From assembly GCF_022808985.1 (NCBI RefSeq), contig NZ_JAKZFT010000001.1, positions 1 to 64,000 of the forward strand: DNA of 64,000 nt, read 5' to 3'. Source of the stretch: Geotalea sp. SG265. GTDB taxonomy: Bacteria > Desulfobacterota > Desulfuromonadia > Geobacterales > Geobacteraceae. Positions 49,389 through 58,543 of the stretch are shown here, piece by piece. The first letter of the stretch is position 1, and every line of letters begins with the position of its first letter. The notes under the pieces were generated by a model. That model ran no database searches. It was not told the DNA's origin and saw only the letters and a program-made list of their open reading frames with translations. Both the position numbers and the translations under genes were made by a program.

Positions 49389-51233
49389 TCACGCAAGCGG
49401 CAGATCATCGGGGGCATGGGCGGAAACGACCGGACAGTAAATTTCGCCACGCTCATCGTTCATGCCGACCGGCTTTGCCGCCTTGAGGAGCGTTATCCAG
49501 ACCCGGACATTATCGACGATAATGATCGTCACCAGGGCAATAACAACGATGCTGAGAACGGTGTTGAGCATCATCCCTTTATCCAGGTAGAGCCTGATGT
49601 TCATGTAACCTGCGGCAAAGGTCGTCAGGGCCATTACGGCGCACGGTACCGCCGTGATAAGAGCGTAGCGCTTTTTCGTCGCAATCCGGAGAATGATCGT
49701 TGTCCCGATTGCCAAAGCCAGCGCCGCCAGCGTCTGATTCGTCACACCGAACATGGGCCAGATGGTTGTTACGTCTCCCGTGTAGAGTATATACCCCCAG
49801 GCAAAGGAAACGGTGCCACTCGTCAATATGATGCCAGGTAACCAGTCGGTCTGCTTGAGCGGTGCATAGAGGTTGCCCAGGACATCCTGCAAGATGTAGC
49901 GCGCCACCCTCGTCCCCGCATCGATCGTTGTCAAAATGAACAGCGCCTCGAACATGATGATGAACTGAAACCAGTATTTCATCGTATGCTGCAGTCCCTC
50001 GCCCATATGGGAGAAGATATATGCAGTACCTACTGCCAACGAGATCGCCCCGCCGGGGCGATGGGTAACATCGAGCCCCACCAGGCGGCACAACTCCGGC
50101 AGGTCCTTGACCTGCATATTGAGTTTGGCGAAGGCCTCCGCCGACGTATTGATGGCAAAGTAATCGTTGGGAACCAGTGTCACGGCGGCAAGGAGTGCCA
50201 TCAGCCCGATAAAGGCTTCAGTCAGCATGGCGCCGTACCCTACCATACGAATCTGTGTTTCCTTTTCCAGCATCTTGGGGGTAGTACCGGAGCCGATCAG
50301 GGCATGGAATCCGGAGATGGCGCCGCAGGCGATGGTGATGAACACATAGGGCCATACCGGTCCGGGAATGATCGGTCCGCTGCCATTGACAAACTGGGTC
50401 GCAAAGGGCATCTGCACGGTGGGGTTGACGATGAAAAGCCCCAGCGCCAGCCCCGCGATAACGGCGATCTTCATATAGGTACTGAGGTAGTCCCGCGGCG
50501 CAAGGAGCAGCCAGACTGGCAGGGCCGCAGCACAAAATCCGTAGAGCGGCAGAATGATCGACAGGCTCTGTTTGCTGAAGGTGAACCAGCCGGCAAGGGA
50601 AGATTGTGCGACGGGGGCCCCTAAGTAAACGGCGGCAAGCACGGCGGCAACGCCAAAGATGGTTCCGGACAGGATCGCGCCCGGCTTGATTTTGAACATA
50701 TAGAGACCGACAACCATGGCAATGGGAATGGTCATGCCGATGGTGAATACACCCCAGGGGTTGTTGTAGAGGGCATTGGCCACAGCCACGGCAAGACCGG
50801 CCAGGGCGATGATAATGATGAACAGGGTAACGAACGCGGTGGTGACCCCGGTAAGCCTGCTCACGTCCTTTCGTGCGATAACCGACAGGGACTGTCCCCG
50901 ATGGCGGACCGACGCAAAGAGTATGATCATGTCATGGACGCAACCGGCAAAAACCGAGCCCAGCAGAATCCAGAAAAAGCCCGGACCCCACCCATACTGG
51001 ACGGCCAACGTCGGACCGATCAGTGGTCCCGCTCCCGCAATGGCCGCGAAATGATGTCCGAACACGACCCACTTGTTCGTGGGTACGTAATCCTTACCGT
51101 CATTGCAGGTAAGTGCCGGTGTAACATTCCGGTCGTCGAGCATCAACACCTTGGCGGCAATGAAGGCCGAGTAGTAGCGGTATGCCAGGGCAAGGGCACA
51201 AAGAGCAGATACCAATAGATAGATTACACTCAT
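49389..51233 (-). CDS. cstA: CstA-family membrane transporter
   Basis: A 614-residue integral membrane protein of the carbon starvation (CstA) family, whose E. coli members take up pyruvate and peptides. The start at ATG 51233 (MSVIYLLVSALCALALAYRY) has AAGGGG 8 bases ahead; the longer frame to 51392 is unsupported. More than a dozen hydrophobic segments are visible, with conserved KDYVPTNKWVVFGHHFAAIAGAGPLIGP near the N-terminus. It follows asd by 104 bases, with a terminator between. The substrate here is not certain. Confidence 0.92.
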   Translation of the reverse strand: MSVIYLLVSALCALALAYRYYSAFIAAKVLMLDDRNVTPALTCNDGKDYVPTNKWVVFGHHFAAIAGAGPLIGPTLAVQYGWGPGFFWILLGSVFAGCVHDMIILFASVRHRGQSLSVIARKDVSRLTGVTTAFVTLFIIIIALAGLAVAVANALYNNPWGVFTIGMTIPIAMVVGLYMFKIKPGAILSGTIFGVAAVLAAVYLGAPVAQSSLAGWFTFSKQSLSIILPLYGFCAAALPVWLLLAPRDYLSTYMKIAVIAGLALGLFIVNPTVQMPFATQFVNGSGPIIPGPVWPYVFITIACGAISGFHALIGSGTTPKMLEKETQIRMVGYGAMLTEAFIGLMALLAAVTLVPNDYFAINTSAEAFAKLNMQVKDLPELCRLVGLDVTHRPGGAISLAVGTAYIFSHMGEGLQHTMKYWFQFIIMFEALFILTTIDAGTRVARYILQDVLGNLYAPLKQTDWLPGIILTSGTVSFAWGYILYTGDVTTIWPMFGVTNQTLAALALAIGTTIILRIATKKRYALITAVPCAVMALTTFAAGYMNIRLYLDKGMMLNTVLSIVVIALVTIIIVDNVRVWITLLKAAKPVGMNDERGEIYCPVVSAHAPDDLPLA

Positions 51234-51267
51234 GATCAATCCCCTTCTTTTGAGACTCTCAGCGGCA

Positions 51268-51301
51268 AAGAAAAGGCGCGGAGCCAAAACTCCACGCCTT
51301 T
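51268..51301 (-). terminator. Terminator between the second asd and cstA
   Basis: AAAGGCGTGGAG pairs with CTCCGCGCCTTT (one mismatch) around a short T-rich loop, followed on the minus strand by TTTTCTTTG. It lies about 36 bases after the asd stop and before the cstA ATG, so the two genes are probably transcribed separately or with read-through. Confidence 0.75.
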
Positions 51302-51337
51302 CTTCGTGTCTCAGATAACAAGCTGCATAGAATAAGC

Positions 51338-52438
51338 CTACCGCTCCATGAGGATACGCAGCATCCTTCTCAACGGTTCTGCCGCGCCCCACAGCAGCTG
51401 ATCGCCGCAGGTGAAGGCCTGTACGAACTGCGGCCCCATCTTCATCTTCCGCACCCGGCCGACCGGGACAGTGAGAGAACCGGAGACAGCAGCCGGGGTC
51501 AAGTCATTGAGGGTCTCCGCCTTGGTGTTGGGCACGAATTTCACCCACTGGTTGTCGTTCTTGATCAGGTTCTCGATGTCGGCAAGGGGCAGGTCCTTGT
51601 TCAGCTTAATGGTCAGGGCCTGGCTATGGCAACGCATGGCGCCGACCCGCACACAAATGCCGTCCACGGGGATCGGTGCAGTCGTGCCGAGGATCTTGTT
51701 TGTCTCGGCAAACCCTTTCCACTCCTCGCGGCTCTGTCCATCTTCCACCTCCCTGTCGATCCAGGGGAGGACGCTGCCTGCCAATGGGTAGCCGAACTCC
51801 TTGGTGGGAAGGGAGCCGTCGCGCAGGGTGGCTGTCACCTTCCTATCGATTTCAAGGATCGCAGAGGCCGGATTTTTCAGTTCCTCGGCAACAACGCCGT
51901 GGAGGGTGCCCATCTGGCTCAACAGCTCCCGCATGTTGGGGGCGCCGGCGCCGCTAGCCGCCTGGTAGGTCATGGAGGTGAGCCACTCCACGAGCCCCGC
52001 CCTAAACAAGCCTCCCAAGCCCATGAGCATGAGGCTGACGGTGCAGTTGCCGCCGATGAAATCCTTCTGTCCTTTAGCCAGCGCAGCATCGATGACATTG
52101 CGGTTCACCGGATCGAGGATGATGACCGCGTTGTTTTCCATGCGCAGGGTGCTGGCGGCATCGATCCAGTAGCCCTGCCAACCCTGCTTGCGCAGTTCCG
52201 GATGGATTGCCTTGGTATAGTCTCCCCCCTGGCAAGTGAGGATGATATCAAGCTTCTTCAACTCCTCGATGTCATCGGCCTTCTTCAGGGTCCCCGCATT
52301 CATGGGGGCAGGCTGACCTGCCTGGGACGTTGTGAAAAACACCGGCTCGAAGCCGAGACTGAAATCTTTCTCCTCCTGCATCCGCTGCATGAGGACAGAA
52401 CCAACCATACCGCGCCAACCGACGATTCCGACTTTCAT
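51338..52438 (-). CDS. asd: Aspartate-semialdehyde dehydrogenase (E. coli type)
   Basis: A 366-residue enzyme of the longer subfamily typical of enterobacteria ([20 protein letters not shown]). Catalytic C132 sits in [17 protein letters not shown], and the nucleotide loop is GWRGMVG. It catalyses the same step as the enzyme at 48189-49211, but the two align poorly beyond the motifs and belong to separate branches. Having both within 4 kb suggests that one was acquired or has a special role. It follows leuB by a gap that holds a repeat. Confidence 0.94.
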   Translation of the reverse strand: MKVGIVGWRGMVGSVLMQRMQEEKDFSLGFEPVFFTTSQAGQPAPMNAGTLKKADDIEELKKLDIILTCQGGDYTKAIHPELRKQGWQGYWIDAASTLRMENNAVIILDPVNRNVIDAALAKGQKDFIGGNCTVSLMLMGLGGLFRAGLVEWLTSMTYQAASGAGAPNMRELLSQMGTLHGVVAEELKNPASAILEIDRKVTATLRDGSLPTKEFGYPLAGSVLPWIDREVEDGQSREEWKGFAETNKILGTTAPIPVDGICVRVGAMRCHSQALTIKLNKDLPLADIENLIKNDNQWVKFVPNTKAETLNDLTPAAVSGSLTVPVGRVRKMKMGPQFVQAFTCGDQLLWGAAEPLRRMLRILMER

Positions 52439-52552
52439 ATGTCTATACCTCTTCCGTTGAGATAATGTGAATCTTGATTATGACAAGTGCTGCAACAAAA
52501 TTGCAACAAGTTATTGGGCATTGACCGGCAGCCCATTTGCTCCGAAAAACTC

Positions 52553-52670
52553 AGGTTGTCAAAAATAGTCAGGTCGTCGCACCGCAGGAAGCTCGCGGAG
52601 GCGTAGCAGCGCTACGCCGCACAAGGCGGCTTTCGAGGACGGCGGCGAGATGGCTGTTTTTCAACAACCT
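52553..52670. repeat. Dispersed palindromic repeat, family A (full copy)
   Basis: A 118-base element between leuB and asd, bounded by imperfect inverted ends: AGGTTGTCAAAAATAG at the left and the complement of AGGTTGTTGAAAAACAG at the right. Its core GAGGCGTAGCAGCGCTACG (52598-52616) forms a 6-bp hairpin and recurs exactly at 62727-62745. It ends one base before the leuB stop codon and has no coding capacity. This fits a small non-autonomous, MITE-like or REP-like element. Confidence 0.7.
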
Positions 52671-52671
52671 A

Positions 52672-53760
52672 TTAGAGGGCAGCGATGATCGCCTTGCCGA
52701 TCTCGCTGGTGTTTACCAGCTTCTCCCCATCCTTCTTCTGATAAATGTCCCTGGTCCTGTAACCCTGATCCAGAACCTTTGCCACCGCCTTATCAATGGC
52801 GTCGGCAGCTTCAATCAGGCCGAAGGAGTAGCGCAGCATCATTCCTGCCGAGAGTATCTGGGCAATGGGGTTGGCAATACCCTGGCCGGCAATGTCGGGT
52901 GCAGAGCCACCGGAAGGTTCATACATGCCGAAGGTCCCCTCGGCTAGGGATGCGCTGGGGAGCATACCCAGGGAGCCGGTGAGCATGGCGGCCTCGTCGG
53001 AAAGGATGTCGCCGAACATGTTCTCGCAGAGAAGAACGTCGAACTGCTTGGGCCAGCGCACCAGCTGCATGGCGCCGTTGTCCACGTACATGTGGGTCAG
53101 CTCCACATCCGGATATTCCTTGCCGATGCCAGTCACCACCTCGCGCCAGAGCACGGAGGAAGAAAGGACGTTGGCCTTGTCGATGGAGCAGACCTTTTTT
53201 GAGCGTTTGCGGGCCGCCTGGAAGGCCACGTGGGTGATGCGCTCGATCTCGGGTACGCTGTATTTCATGGTGTCGATGCCGATCCGGTCGCGCCCTTGCC
53301 CCTCTATACCCTTGGGCTGTGAGAAATAGATACCGCCGGTCAGTTCCCGGACCACCAGAACGTTGAAGCCGCCGGCGATGACCTCTTCCTTCAGGGACGA
53401 GGCGCCGGTCAGAGAGGGAAAAATGATGGCAGGACGGAGATTGGCATAGAGGCCGAAGATCTTGCGTAGCGGAAGCAGCGCGCCACGCTCCGGCTGCTCG
53501 TCGGGGGGCAGGGTTTCCCATTTTGGACCGCCCACCGAGCCGAAGAGGATGGCGTCAGCAGCCTTGCAGATATTGACGGTTGTTTCGGGAAGGGCCTTAC
53601 CCTCGTTATCGATTCCGGCTCCACCCACATTGGCATGGGTCCGCTCGAATTTCACATCGTATTTAGTCTCGACAGCGTCCAGGACCTTGAGGGCCTCGGC
53701 CATTACCTCGGGGCCGATGCCGTCGCCAGGCAGAACCGCCACTTTAAATGTTTTTGCCAT
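52672..53760 (-). CDS. leuB: 3-isopropylmalate dehydrogenase
   Basis: Oxidises and decarboxylates 3-isopropylmalate in leucine synthesis, using NAD. The 362 residues begin [20 protein letters not shown] and contain the signature [49 protein letters not shown] and the Asp- and Lys-bearing active site. No leuA or leuCD is in the window. It has its own promoter at 53797-53826. Confidence 0.97.
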   Translation of the reverse strand: MAKTFKVAVLPGDGIGPEVMAEALKVLDAVETKYDVKFERTHANVGGAGIDNEGKALPETTVNICKAADAILFGSVGGPKWETLPPDEQPERGALLPLRKIFGLYANLRPAIIFPSLTGASSLKEEVIAGGFNVLVVRELTGGIYFSQPKGIEGQGRDRIGIDTMKYSVPEIERITHVAFQAARKRSKKVCSIDKANVLSSSVLWREVVTGIGKEYPDVELTHMYVDNGAMQLVRWPKQFDVLLCENMFGDILSDEAAMLTGSLGMLPSASLAEGTFGMYEPSGGSAPDIAGQGIANPIAQILSAGMMLRYSFGLIEAADAIDKAVAKVLDQGYRTRDIYQKKDGEKLVNTSEIGKAIIAAL

Positions 53761-53796
53761 TGTTCATTCCCCCCGCTCATTTTAAAAAATTGGTCG

Positions 53797-53826
53797 ATAT
53801 TATTTGCCCCGAGCGGTCATTGTCAA
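53797..53826 (-). promoter_or_regulatory. Promoter of leuB
   Basis: On the minus strand TTGACA (53826-53821) is followed after 18 bases by TAATAT (53802-53797). It abuts the terminator of the upstream hydrolase gene, so the two units are back to back on the same strand. Confidence 0.7.
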
Positions 53827-53827
53827 C

Positions 53828-53854
53828 AAAAAAGGACCGCTTTCAGGCGATCCT
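53828..53854 (-). terminator. Terminator after the metallo-beta-lactamase-fold gene
   Basis: AGGATCGC and GCGGTCCT pair (one G-T) around a six-base loop, followed on the minus strand by six T residues (53833-53828). It lies 34 bases past the stop of the hydrolase gene. Confidence 0.8.
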
Positions 53855-53888
53855 GGGCAAAAAGACAGCGCAGAGCAAGGATTGATCG

Positions 53889-54914
53889 TCAGGAAACTTC
53901 GCCCCCTTCCCTGGCAAACGCCTCCGCCACTTCATGTTCGAGGCGTGCCCCTTCCCCCTTGTATTTCGCAGAAAAATGAAAGGGTGTAACCCGTGCAGCG
54001 CCAGCCCTGCGGGCAAGGGAACCAGCTTGGGCCGCAGTCAGGTGGCATTTTTCCCGGGCCCGATCCGCCTCTTCATCCAGGAAGGTTGATTCGATGAAGA
54101 GGTAGTCGGCATTACTGGCAAGGGCGACGATTTTTTCTGCATTGGCCGGGGAAAAGACCACATCGGTGACATAGGCGATTTTCTGTCCGGGCACTACCTG
54201 CAGCACCTTCCCCTTCAGCTCGCCGAGCCTGAAAATTCGCTCCTCCGAGCCGGCGACGGTCCTTCTCCTGGCACGAATGAGCGTATCATCCTCCTTTTCC
54301 TGCAGTACGGCCCGTTTCAGCTCTGCCAGCCATGGTCCCACTTGGAGCCCCAGTTCTTCCAGGCAGTTTTTCATGACATTCACATGCTGCTTTTCCTCCA
54401 GACAGAAGGCAAGGCTGGTGGTACGGTGATCGAGGAAGGCACAGCGGATGGAGAAAGTCTCCTCATCCAGCAACAGCCCCCCATCAATGGTGAACGGCGG
54501 CCGATCTCTCCTGCGGAAGCCTTCCCGGCAATGGAATTCGGCAGAAGAGGCGGAACCGTCTTTGGTCACTTCAATGGCAACGACCGTGAAGTCGGTGGGG
54601 TAATTCTCAACCAGATTCCAGGTATAGCCCGCCAGGCGGTGCCCCACCTGATCGACGAAACCTGCGGGTCCATACAAATGGATGGTTTTATCCCGCCCGA
54701 GGCAGGTCCGCACCAGCTGATCGAAACCGATGAAGTGATCGACGTGGGTATGGGAGATGAAGATATGGCCCACGCGCAGCAGTTTCCGTGGGGAAAGCCT
54801 GGACAGGTCACCAAGATCGAAAAGCACCGCCCGGCGCTCGAAGAGGAAGTCGATGTAGAGACCGGGATCGTCCAAGGGATCATTGATGAGAAACGGATGG
54901 AACTGTGGCGTCAT
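53889..54914 (-). CDS. Metallo-beta-lactamase-fold hydrolase, RNase Z-like
   Basis: A 341-residue protein with the zinc-binding motif HTHVDH at residues 55-60, and later histidines and aspartates in VVFSPANAEK, FIESTFL and TPFHFS. The whole layout resembles RNase Z. I start it at ATG 54914, with AGAGG 5 bases ahead, rather than ATG 54935, which has no such site. RNase Z normally matures the 3' end of tRNAs. Here all five tRNA genes encode CCA, so another nucleic acid or small molecule may be the substrate. Function is not certain. Confidence 0.78.
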   Translation of the reverse strand: MTPQFHPFLINDPLDDPGLYIDFLFERRAVLFDLGDLSRLSPRKLLRVGHIFISHTHVDHFIGFDQLVRTCLGRDKTIHLYGPAGFVDQVGHRLAGYTWNLVENYPTDFTVVAIEVTKDGSASSAEFHCREGFRRRDRPPFTIDGGLLLDEETFSIRCAFLDHRTTSLAFCLEEKQHVNVMKNCLEELGLQVGPWLAELKRAVLQEKEDDTLIRARRRTVAGSEERIFRLGELKGKVLQVVPGQKIAYVTDVVFSPANAEKIVALASNADYLFIESTFLDEEADRAREKCHLTAAQAGSLARRAGAARVTPFHFSAKYKGEGARLEHEVAEAFAREGGEVS

Positions 54915-55008
54915 GGGCACCTCTGTTTCTGCCATGAATCAATTGTAGCGGCAACGGGATAACAGTCAAAATGCCGCACAATCGTGAAGTTGCCACCGTC
55001 AAATGCTG

Positions 55009-55037
55009 TTGACAGGTGCGGGTCGAGGAATTAGAGT
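55009..55037 (+). promoter_or_regulatory. Promoter of the plus-strand MshEN-GAF gene
   Basis: TTGACA (55009-55014) is followed after 17 bases by TAGAGT (55032-55037). The predicted start is near 55044, about 23 bases before the gene's ATG. It drives the only plus-strand gene in the window. Confidence 0.65.
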
Positions 55038-55066
55038 AAGTGGAAATTTTAATACTGGGGGGATTG

Positions 55067-56227
55067 ATGGCAATCAAACTGGGTGAGATACTGGTGGAGT
55101 CGGGTAAGATCACACAGGCTGAACTGGACGAAACATTGAAAAGCCAGGTCATCTTCGGCGGCAAAATCGGCACAAACCTCATCGAGATGGGATATATAGA
55201 AGAAGAGGAACTGGCCCAGTTCCTCAGCAAAAAGCTCGGTGTGCCCTGTGCCAAGAAGGAGCACCTCTTTAACCTCTCCCCCGCCACAGCAAAACTCATC
55301 CCGGAAGAAACCGTCAGAAAATACCGGGTCATCCCCCTGGGACTGGACAAGAAAAAACTCTACGTAGCCATGGAGGACCCCTCCAATCTGGCCTCCATCG
55401 ACGAGATATCATTTATCACCGGCTTTATCGTTATACCGATGATCGCCACGGAACTAAGCATCATTCTTGCCCTGGAGAAGCACTACGGCATCAAGCGGGA
55501 AACACGCTACATCACCGTCGCCAACGGTGGAAGACGGCAAGCACGGGCTGCCAGGAGTACCGGCCCTTCCCAAGCCACGGTATCAACACCGCCATCGGCA
55601 AAACCCGCGCCTCCCCCGGAAGAAGAGGTCATCGAGCTTCCCCTTCTCTCCGAACTGGCAGAGATGGAGATTGGGCCTGCCGGCTCCAGTGCGCCGGCAC
55701 CTGCGTCATTCAGCACAGCGGCAAAAGAGACCATCGATAAATACACCATCGACACCCTTTCCATGGAACTGGCGGAGGCGGAGGACCGGGATGCCATCGC
55801 CAGCCTCATCGTCACCTTTGCCGGGCAGGAATTCGACCGCGTCGCACTCTTCATGGTCAAGGGAAATACCGCCGGCGGGTGGAGCGCTGTTTCACAAGGC
55901 AAGCCCCTTGCAGGTTTCGAGGAATTCCAGGTGCCGTTAAAGGCACCATCGGTGCTGCAGATCGTCACCGAAGGCAAGAGCTTTTACCTGGGGCCTCTGG
56001 CGGACACCCCCGGCAACGGCACCATGCTCGCGGCACTGGGGGGAGGAAAACCGGTGACCGCGCTGCTGGTGCCGCTGGTCATGATGGGCAGGGTGGTTTC
56101 CATCCTCTATGTCGAGGGGGGTAAACAGCCCCTGGGTGAACGGGTCGTCGACATGCAGAAGGTTATCGGCAAAGCCGCCATGGCCTTCGAGATTCTCATC
56201 CTCAAGAGCAAGATCCTCATGACCTGA
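55067..56227 (+). CDS. MshEN (GspE N-terminal domain) and GAF-like protein
   Basis: A 386-residue protein with no ATPase domain. The N-terminal 150 residues form an MshEN/GspE_N domain with KLGEILVESG and following leucine and glutamine spacing that fits the c-di-GMP-binding motif of the family. The second half, NLIEMGYIEEEELAQFLSKKLGVP, repeats it. A low-complexity alanine- and proline-rich linker follows (about residues 165-235), then a GAF-like domain from about residue 240 to the end. GGGGGG lies 6 bases before ATG 55067. It is divergent from the hydrolase gene. A c-di-GMP-responsive regulator of pili or secretion is my inference. Confidence 0.72.
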   Translation: MAIKLGEILVESGKITQAELDETLKSQVIFGGKIGTNLIEMGYIEEEELAQFLSKKLGVPCAKKEHLFNLSPATAKLIPEETVRKYRVIPLGLDKKKLYVAMEDPSNLASIDEISFITGFIVIPMIATELSIILALEKHYGIKRETRYITVANGGRRQARAARSTGPSQATVSTPPSAKPAPPPEEEVIELPLLSELAEMEIGPAGSSAPAPASFSTAAKETIDKYTIDTLSMELAEAEDRDAIASLIVTFAGQEFDRVALFMVKGNTAGGWSAVSQGKPLAGFEEFQVPLKAPSVLQIVTEGKSFYLGPLADTPGNGTMLAALGGGKPVTALLVPLVMMGRVVSILYVEGGKQPLGERVVDMQKVIGKAAMAFEILILKSKILMT

Positions 56228-56297
56228 GGGAAGACTCGTGGAATTCAGGAATAAGAAAAGCTCGGTCCGGGAATTTCGGGGAAACCAAGGCAGTCGT

Positions 56298-56339
56298 GAC
56301 GTCGTCCGTTCGCTCTGTCGCCACAGCTGCGGACCTTGC
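56298..56339. repeat. Dispersed repeat, family B (copy 1)
   Basis: A 42-base intergenic stretch starting GACGTCGTCCGTTCGCTC that matches 62484-62525 at 37 of 42 positions. It lies just after the MshEN-GAF gene. No coding frame or palindrome is evident in the shared part. The function is unknown. Confidence 0.65.
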
Positions 56340-56412
56340 GGTGCCACCCATGTAATGCCGCACGATGCTTAAACGTTCGCCCCCTCCTCCGTTCAAGAAA
56401 TCTCTGAAGGCA

Positions 56413-56443
56413 AAAAGGCCCGTCGAAATCCGGCGGGCCTTTT
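56413..56443. terminator. Bidirectional terminator between convergent genes
   Basis: AAAAGGCCCG and CGGGCCTTTT form a perfect 10-bp stem around an 11-base loop, with A and T runs on both sides. It lies between the plus-strand MshEN-GAF gene and the minus-strand zinc-ribbon gene and would stop both. Confidence 0.85.
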
Positions 56444-56455
56444 CAGTATCCAAAA

Positions 56456-56755
56456 TCAGCCTTCCTCTTCCCTGAACCACTTGTCGAACCAGCTGCGATG
56501 GTCCTTCGATGCAAGTATCTGCAGGTCCCTGGGACCAAGCCAGATGCCGCCGCAGGTCGGGCATTTATCCAGGGGGACGCCGCGGAAGGTCATGGGCATT
56601 ATAGCGGTGCCACACTTTGGGCACCTATTCTTGCAGTAGGTCTTTATGATCTTTTCCCGGGCTGCCTCCCGCATCTTTTCGATCTTTTTCTTCTCCTCGT
56701 TGTAAATATACTGGTCTTCCAGGGCTTTTTCCCGCTCGTCCCATTTGCTGTTCAT
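56456..56755 (-). CDS. Small zinc-ribbon protein (zf-TFIIB type)
   Basis: A 99-residue protein with a charged N-terminal helix (about 40 residues) and then a zinc ribbon with CPKC and CPTC pairs in NRCPKCGTAIMPMTFRGVPLDKCPTCGGIWLG. This matches the zf-TFIIB family, whose members are found in many bacteria without an assigned role. AAGGAGG lies ahead of ATG 56755. It follows gapN by 107 bases. Confidence 0.85.
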   Translation of the reverse strand: MNSKWDEREKALEDQYIYNEEKKKIEKMREAAREKIIKTYCKNRCPKCGTAIMPMTFRGVPLDKCPTCGGIWLGPRDLQILASKDHRSWFDKWFREEEG

Positions 56756-56862
56756 ACACGCCTCCTTCTTTATTGCATTGGGAATAACATCACTTCGCCC
56801 GCCACATTCTCATTATAACCTTGTTAATGGCCGCCGCAACGGCTAACCTCTGTATAGCCAGC

Positions 56863-58488
56863 TTAGAGGATGAAGTCGGTGGAAAGGAAGTTGGATTTCC
56901 CCTCCCGGACGATATTGCGGATGATCTCCTTGTTCTGGTCGGACTCCCTGGCGGCCACCAGGGCACGGATGGAAAAGGCCCGCAGCGCATCGGAAACGGA
57001 AAGGGTCCCCACCGCCGAGTCCTTGCGCCCCGTAAAGGGAAAGATGTCGGGCCCGCGCTGGCACTGGCTGTTGATGTTGACCCTCGACACCTGGTTGACC
57101 AGGGGGTCGATGAGGTTGGCCAGTTCCATCGTCTCATGGCCGAAGATGCTCACCTGCTGACCATAGGCCGATTGGGTGATGTAGTCGATGGGAACGGAAA
57201 GGTCGCTGAAGGGGAGGATGGGGATGACCGGACCGAACTGTTCCTCGGTGTAGACCCGCATCTGCCCGTTCACCGGATAGAGAACCGCCGGATGGAAGAA
57301 CGTTTCCCTGACCGTCCCTCCCCCTTCGTTCATAACTTCGGCACCGAGACGCGTCGCATCGTTCACGAGTCCCGACAGGTATTCCGGCTTGCCCGCCTCG
57401 GGCAATGGCGTTATGACCACCCCCGGCTCCCACGGCATGCCGCATTTCAGCGCGTTAACGGCTTTGGCAAAGGCGGCGACGAATCGATAGGCAATGGATT
57501 CATGGACGAAGATGATCTTGATGGCTGTACAGCGCTGGCCGTTGAAGGAGAGACTTCCCACCAGAGACTCCTCCACCGACTTATCCAGGTCCGCATCGGG
57601 CAGGACAATGGCCGGGTTTTTCGCCTCCAGCCCCAGAACCGAGCGCAGGCGGTGCATTTTGGGGTGGGCCTTCTGCAGGAGATCGGCTGCCTTACTTGAG
57701 CCGATGAAGGCCAATACATCCACCTTCCCCGATGACATGAGCGGGGGGGTGATGGTCCTGCCTGCGCCGAAAAGGGTATTGACCACTCCCGGCGGGAATG
57801 ATTCCTGAAAAGCCTTGAGCAGCGGGGAAAATAGCAGGATGCCGTGGCGGGGCGGTTTGAGCAGCACCGTGTTGCCCATGATAAGCGCCGGGATGAGTGT
57901 TGTGAAGGTCTCGTTAAGGGGATAGTTATAAGGCCCCATGCTCAGGGTCACCCCCAGGGGGGAGCGGCGGATCTGGCCGATGATGCCCTGCTGGATGACG
58001 AAGCGGGACGAAACCCGGTCCAGCTCCTTCAAGGCGTCGATGGTATCCATGATGTAATCCACCGTCCTGTCAAACTCCTTTTCCGAATCCTTGAGGGACT
58101 TGCCGATCTCCCACATGAGCAGCCGGACCACTTCACCCCGTTTTTCCTTCATGCGCCAGGCAAATTCCTGCACGCACTCGATGCGGGCGGCCACCGGCAT
58201 GGTCGGCCAGCGGCCGCGGCCAGAATCGTAGGCCTCGACGGCAGCAGCAAGAGCGGCCAGAGCATCCCCCTCGGCCATGAGGGGAAACCGGCCGATCATC
58301 TTGCGCGACAAGCCGGTGTCTTGGCGCACACACACCGGCGAATAAACCTCCTGCATTGGACCTTCCCAATGGCGAAGCTCTCCGTTGAGCAGGAACCGGT
58401 CCATCTCCACCGGCTCGGGCAGCCCATAGGCCGCCGGTATGTCGGCTTCGGCAGGGAAAAGCCCCGCCATGCTCTCTTGCAGAACCAT
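56863..58488 (-). CDS. gapN: NADP-dependent glyceraldehyde-3-phosphate dehydrogenase (GapN-like aldehyde dehydrogenase)
   Basis: A 541-residue aldehyde dehydrogenase. The ATG at 58488 has GGGAGG 4 bases ahead; the ATG at 58500 overlaps that site. Catalytic residues are in place: N188 in [11 protein letters not shown]288 in LGLEAKNP and C320 in [10 protein letters not shown]. The last motif matches GapN more than other aldehyde dehydrogenases. GapN oxidises glyceraldehyde 3-phosphate straight to 3-phosphoglycerate with NADP, bypassing ATP formation. Substrate specificity is inferred from motif resemblance, so another aldehyde is possible. It follows fusA2 by 55 bases. Confidence 0.82.
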   Translation of the reverse strand: MVLQESMAGLFPAEADIPAAYGLPEPVEMDRFLLNGELRHWEGPMQEVYSPVCVRQDTGLSRKMIGRFPLMAEGDALAALAAAVEAYDSGRGRWPTMPVAARIECVQEFAWRMKEKRGEVVRLLMWEIGKSLKDSEKEFDRTVDYIMDTIDALKELDRVSSRFVIQQGIIGQIRRSPLGVTLSMGPYNYPLNETFTTLIPALIMGNTVLLKPPRHGILLFSPLLKAFQESFPPGVVNTLFGAGRTITPPLMSSGKVDVLAFIGSSKAADLLQKAHPKMHRLRSVLGLEAKNPAIVLPDADLDKSVEESLVGSLSFNGQRCTAIKIIFVHESIAYRFVAAFAKAVNALKCGMPWEPGVVITPLPEAGKPEYLSGLVNDATRLGAEVMNEGGGTVRETFFHPAVLYPVNGQMRVYTEEQFGPVIPILPFSDLSVPIDYITQSAYGQQVSIFGHETMELANLIDPLVNQVSRVNINSQCQRGPDIFPFTGRKDSAVGTLSVSDALRAFSIRALVAARESDQNKEIIRNIVREGKSNFLSTDFIL

Positions 58489-58543
58489 ATGACCTCCCAT
58501 GTCCCTGGATCGACAGCTTTAATTTGTCCGCCCGTATTCATAA

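Noticed and set aside
54915-55066. Longer start of the hydrolase gene at 54935
   Set aside because: No ribosome-binding site before it, while AGAGG lies ahead of ATG 54914.
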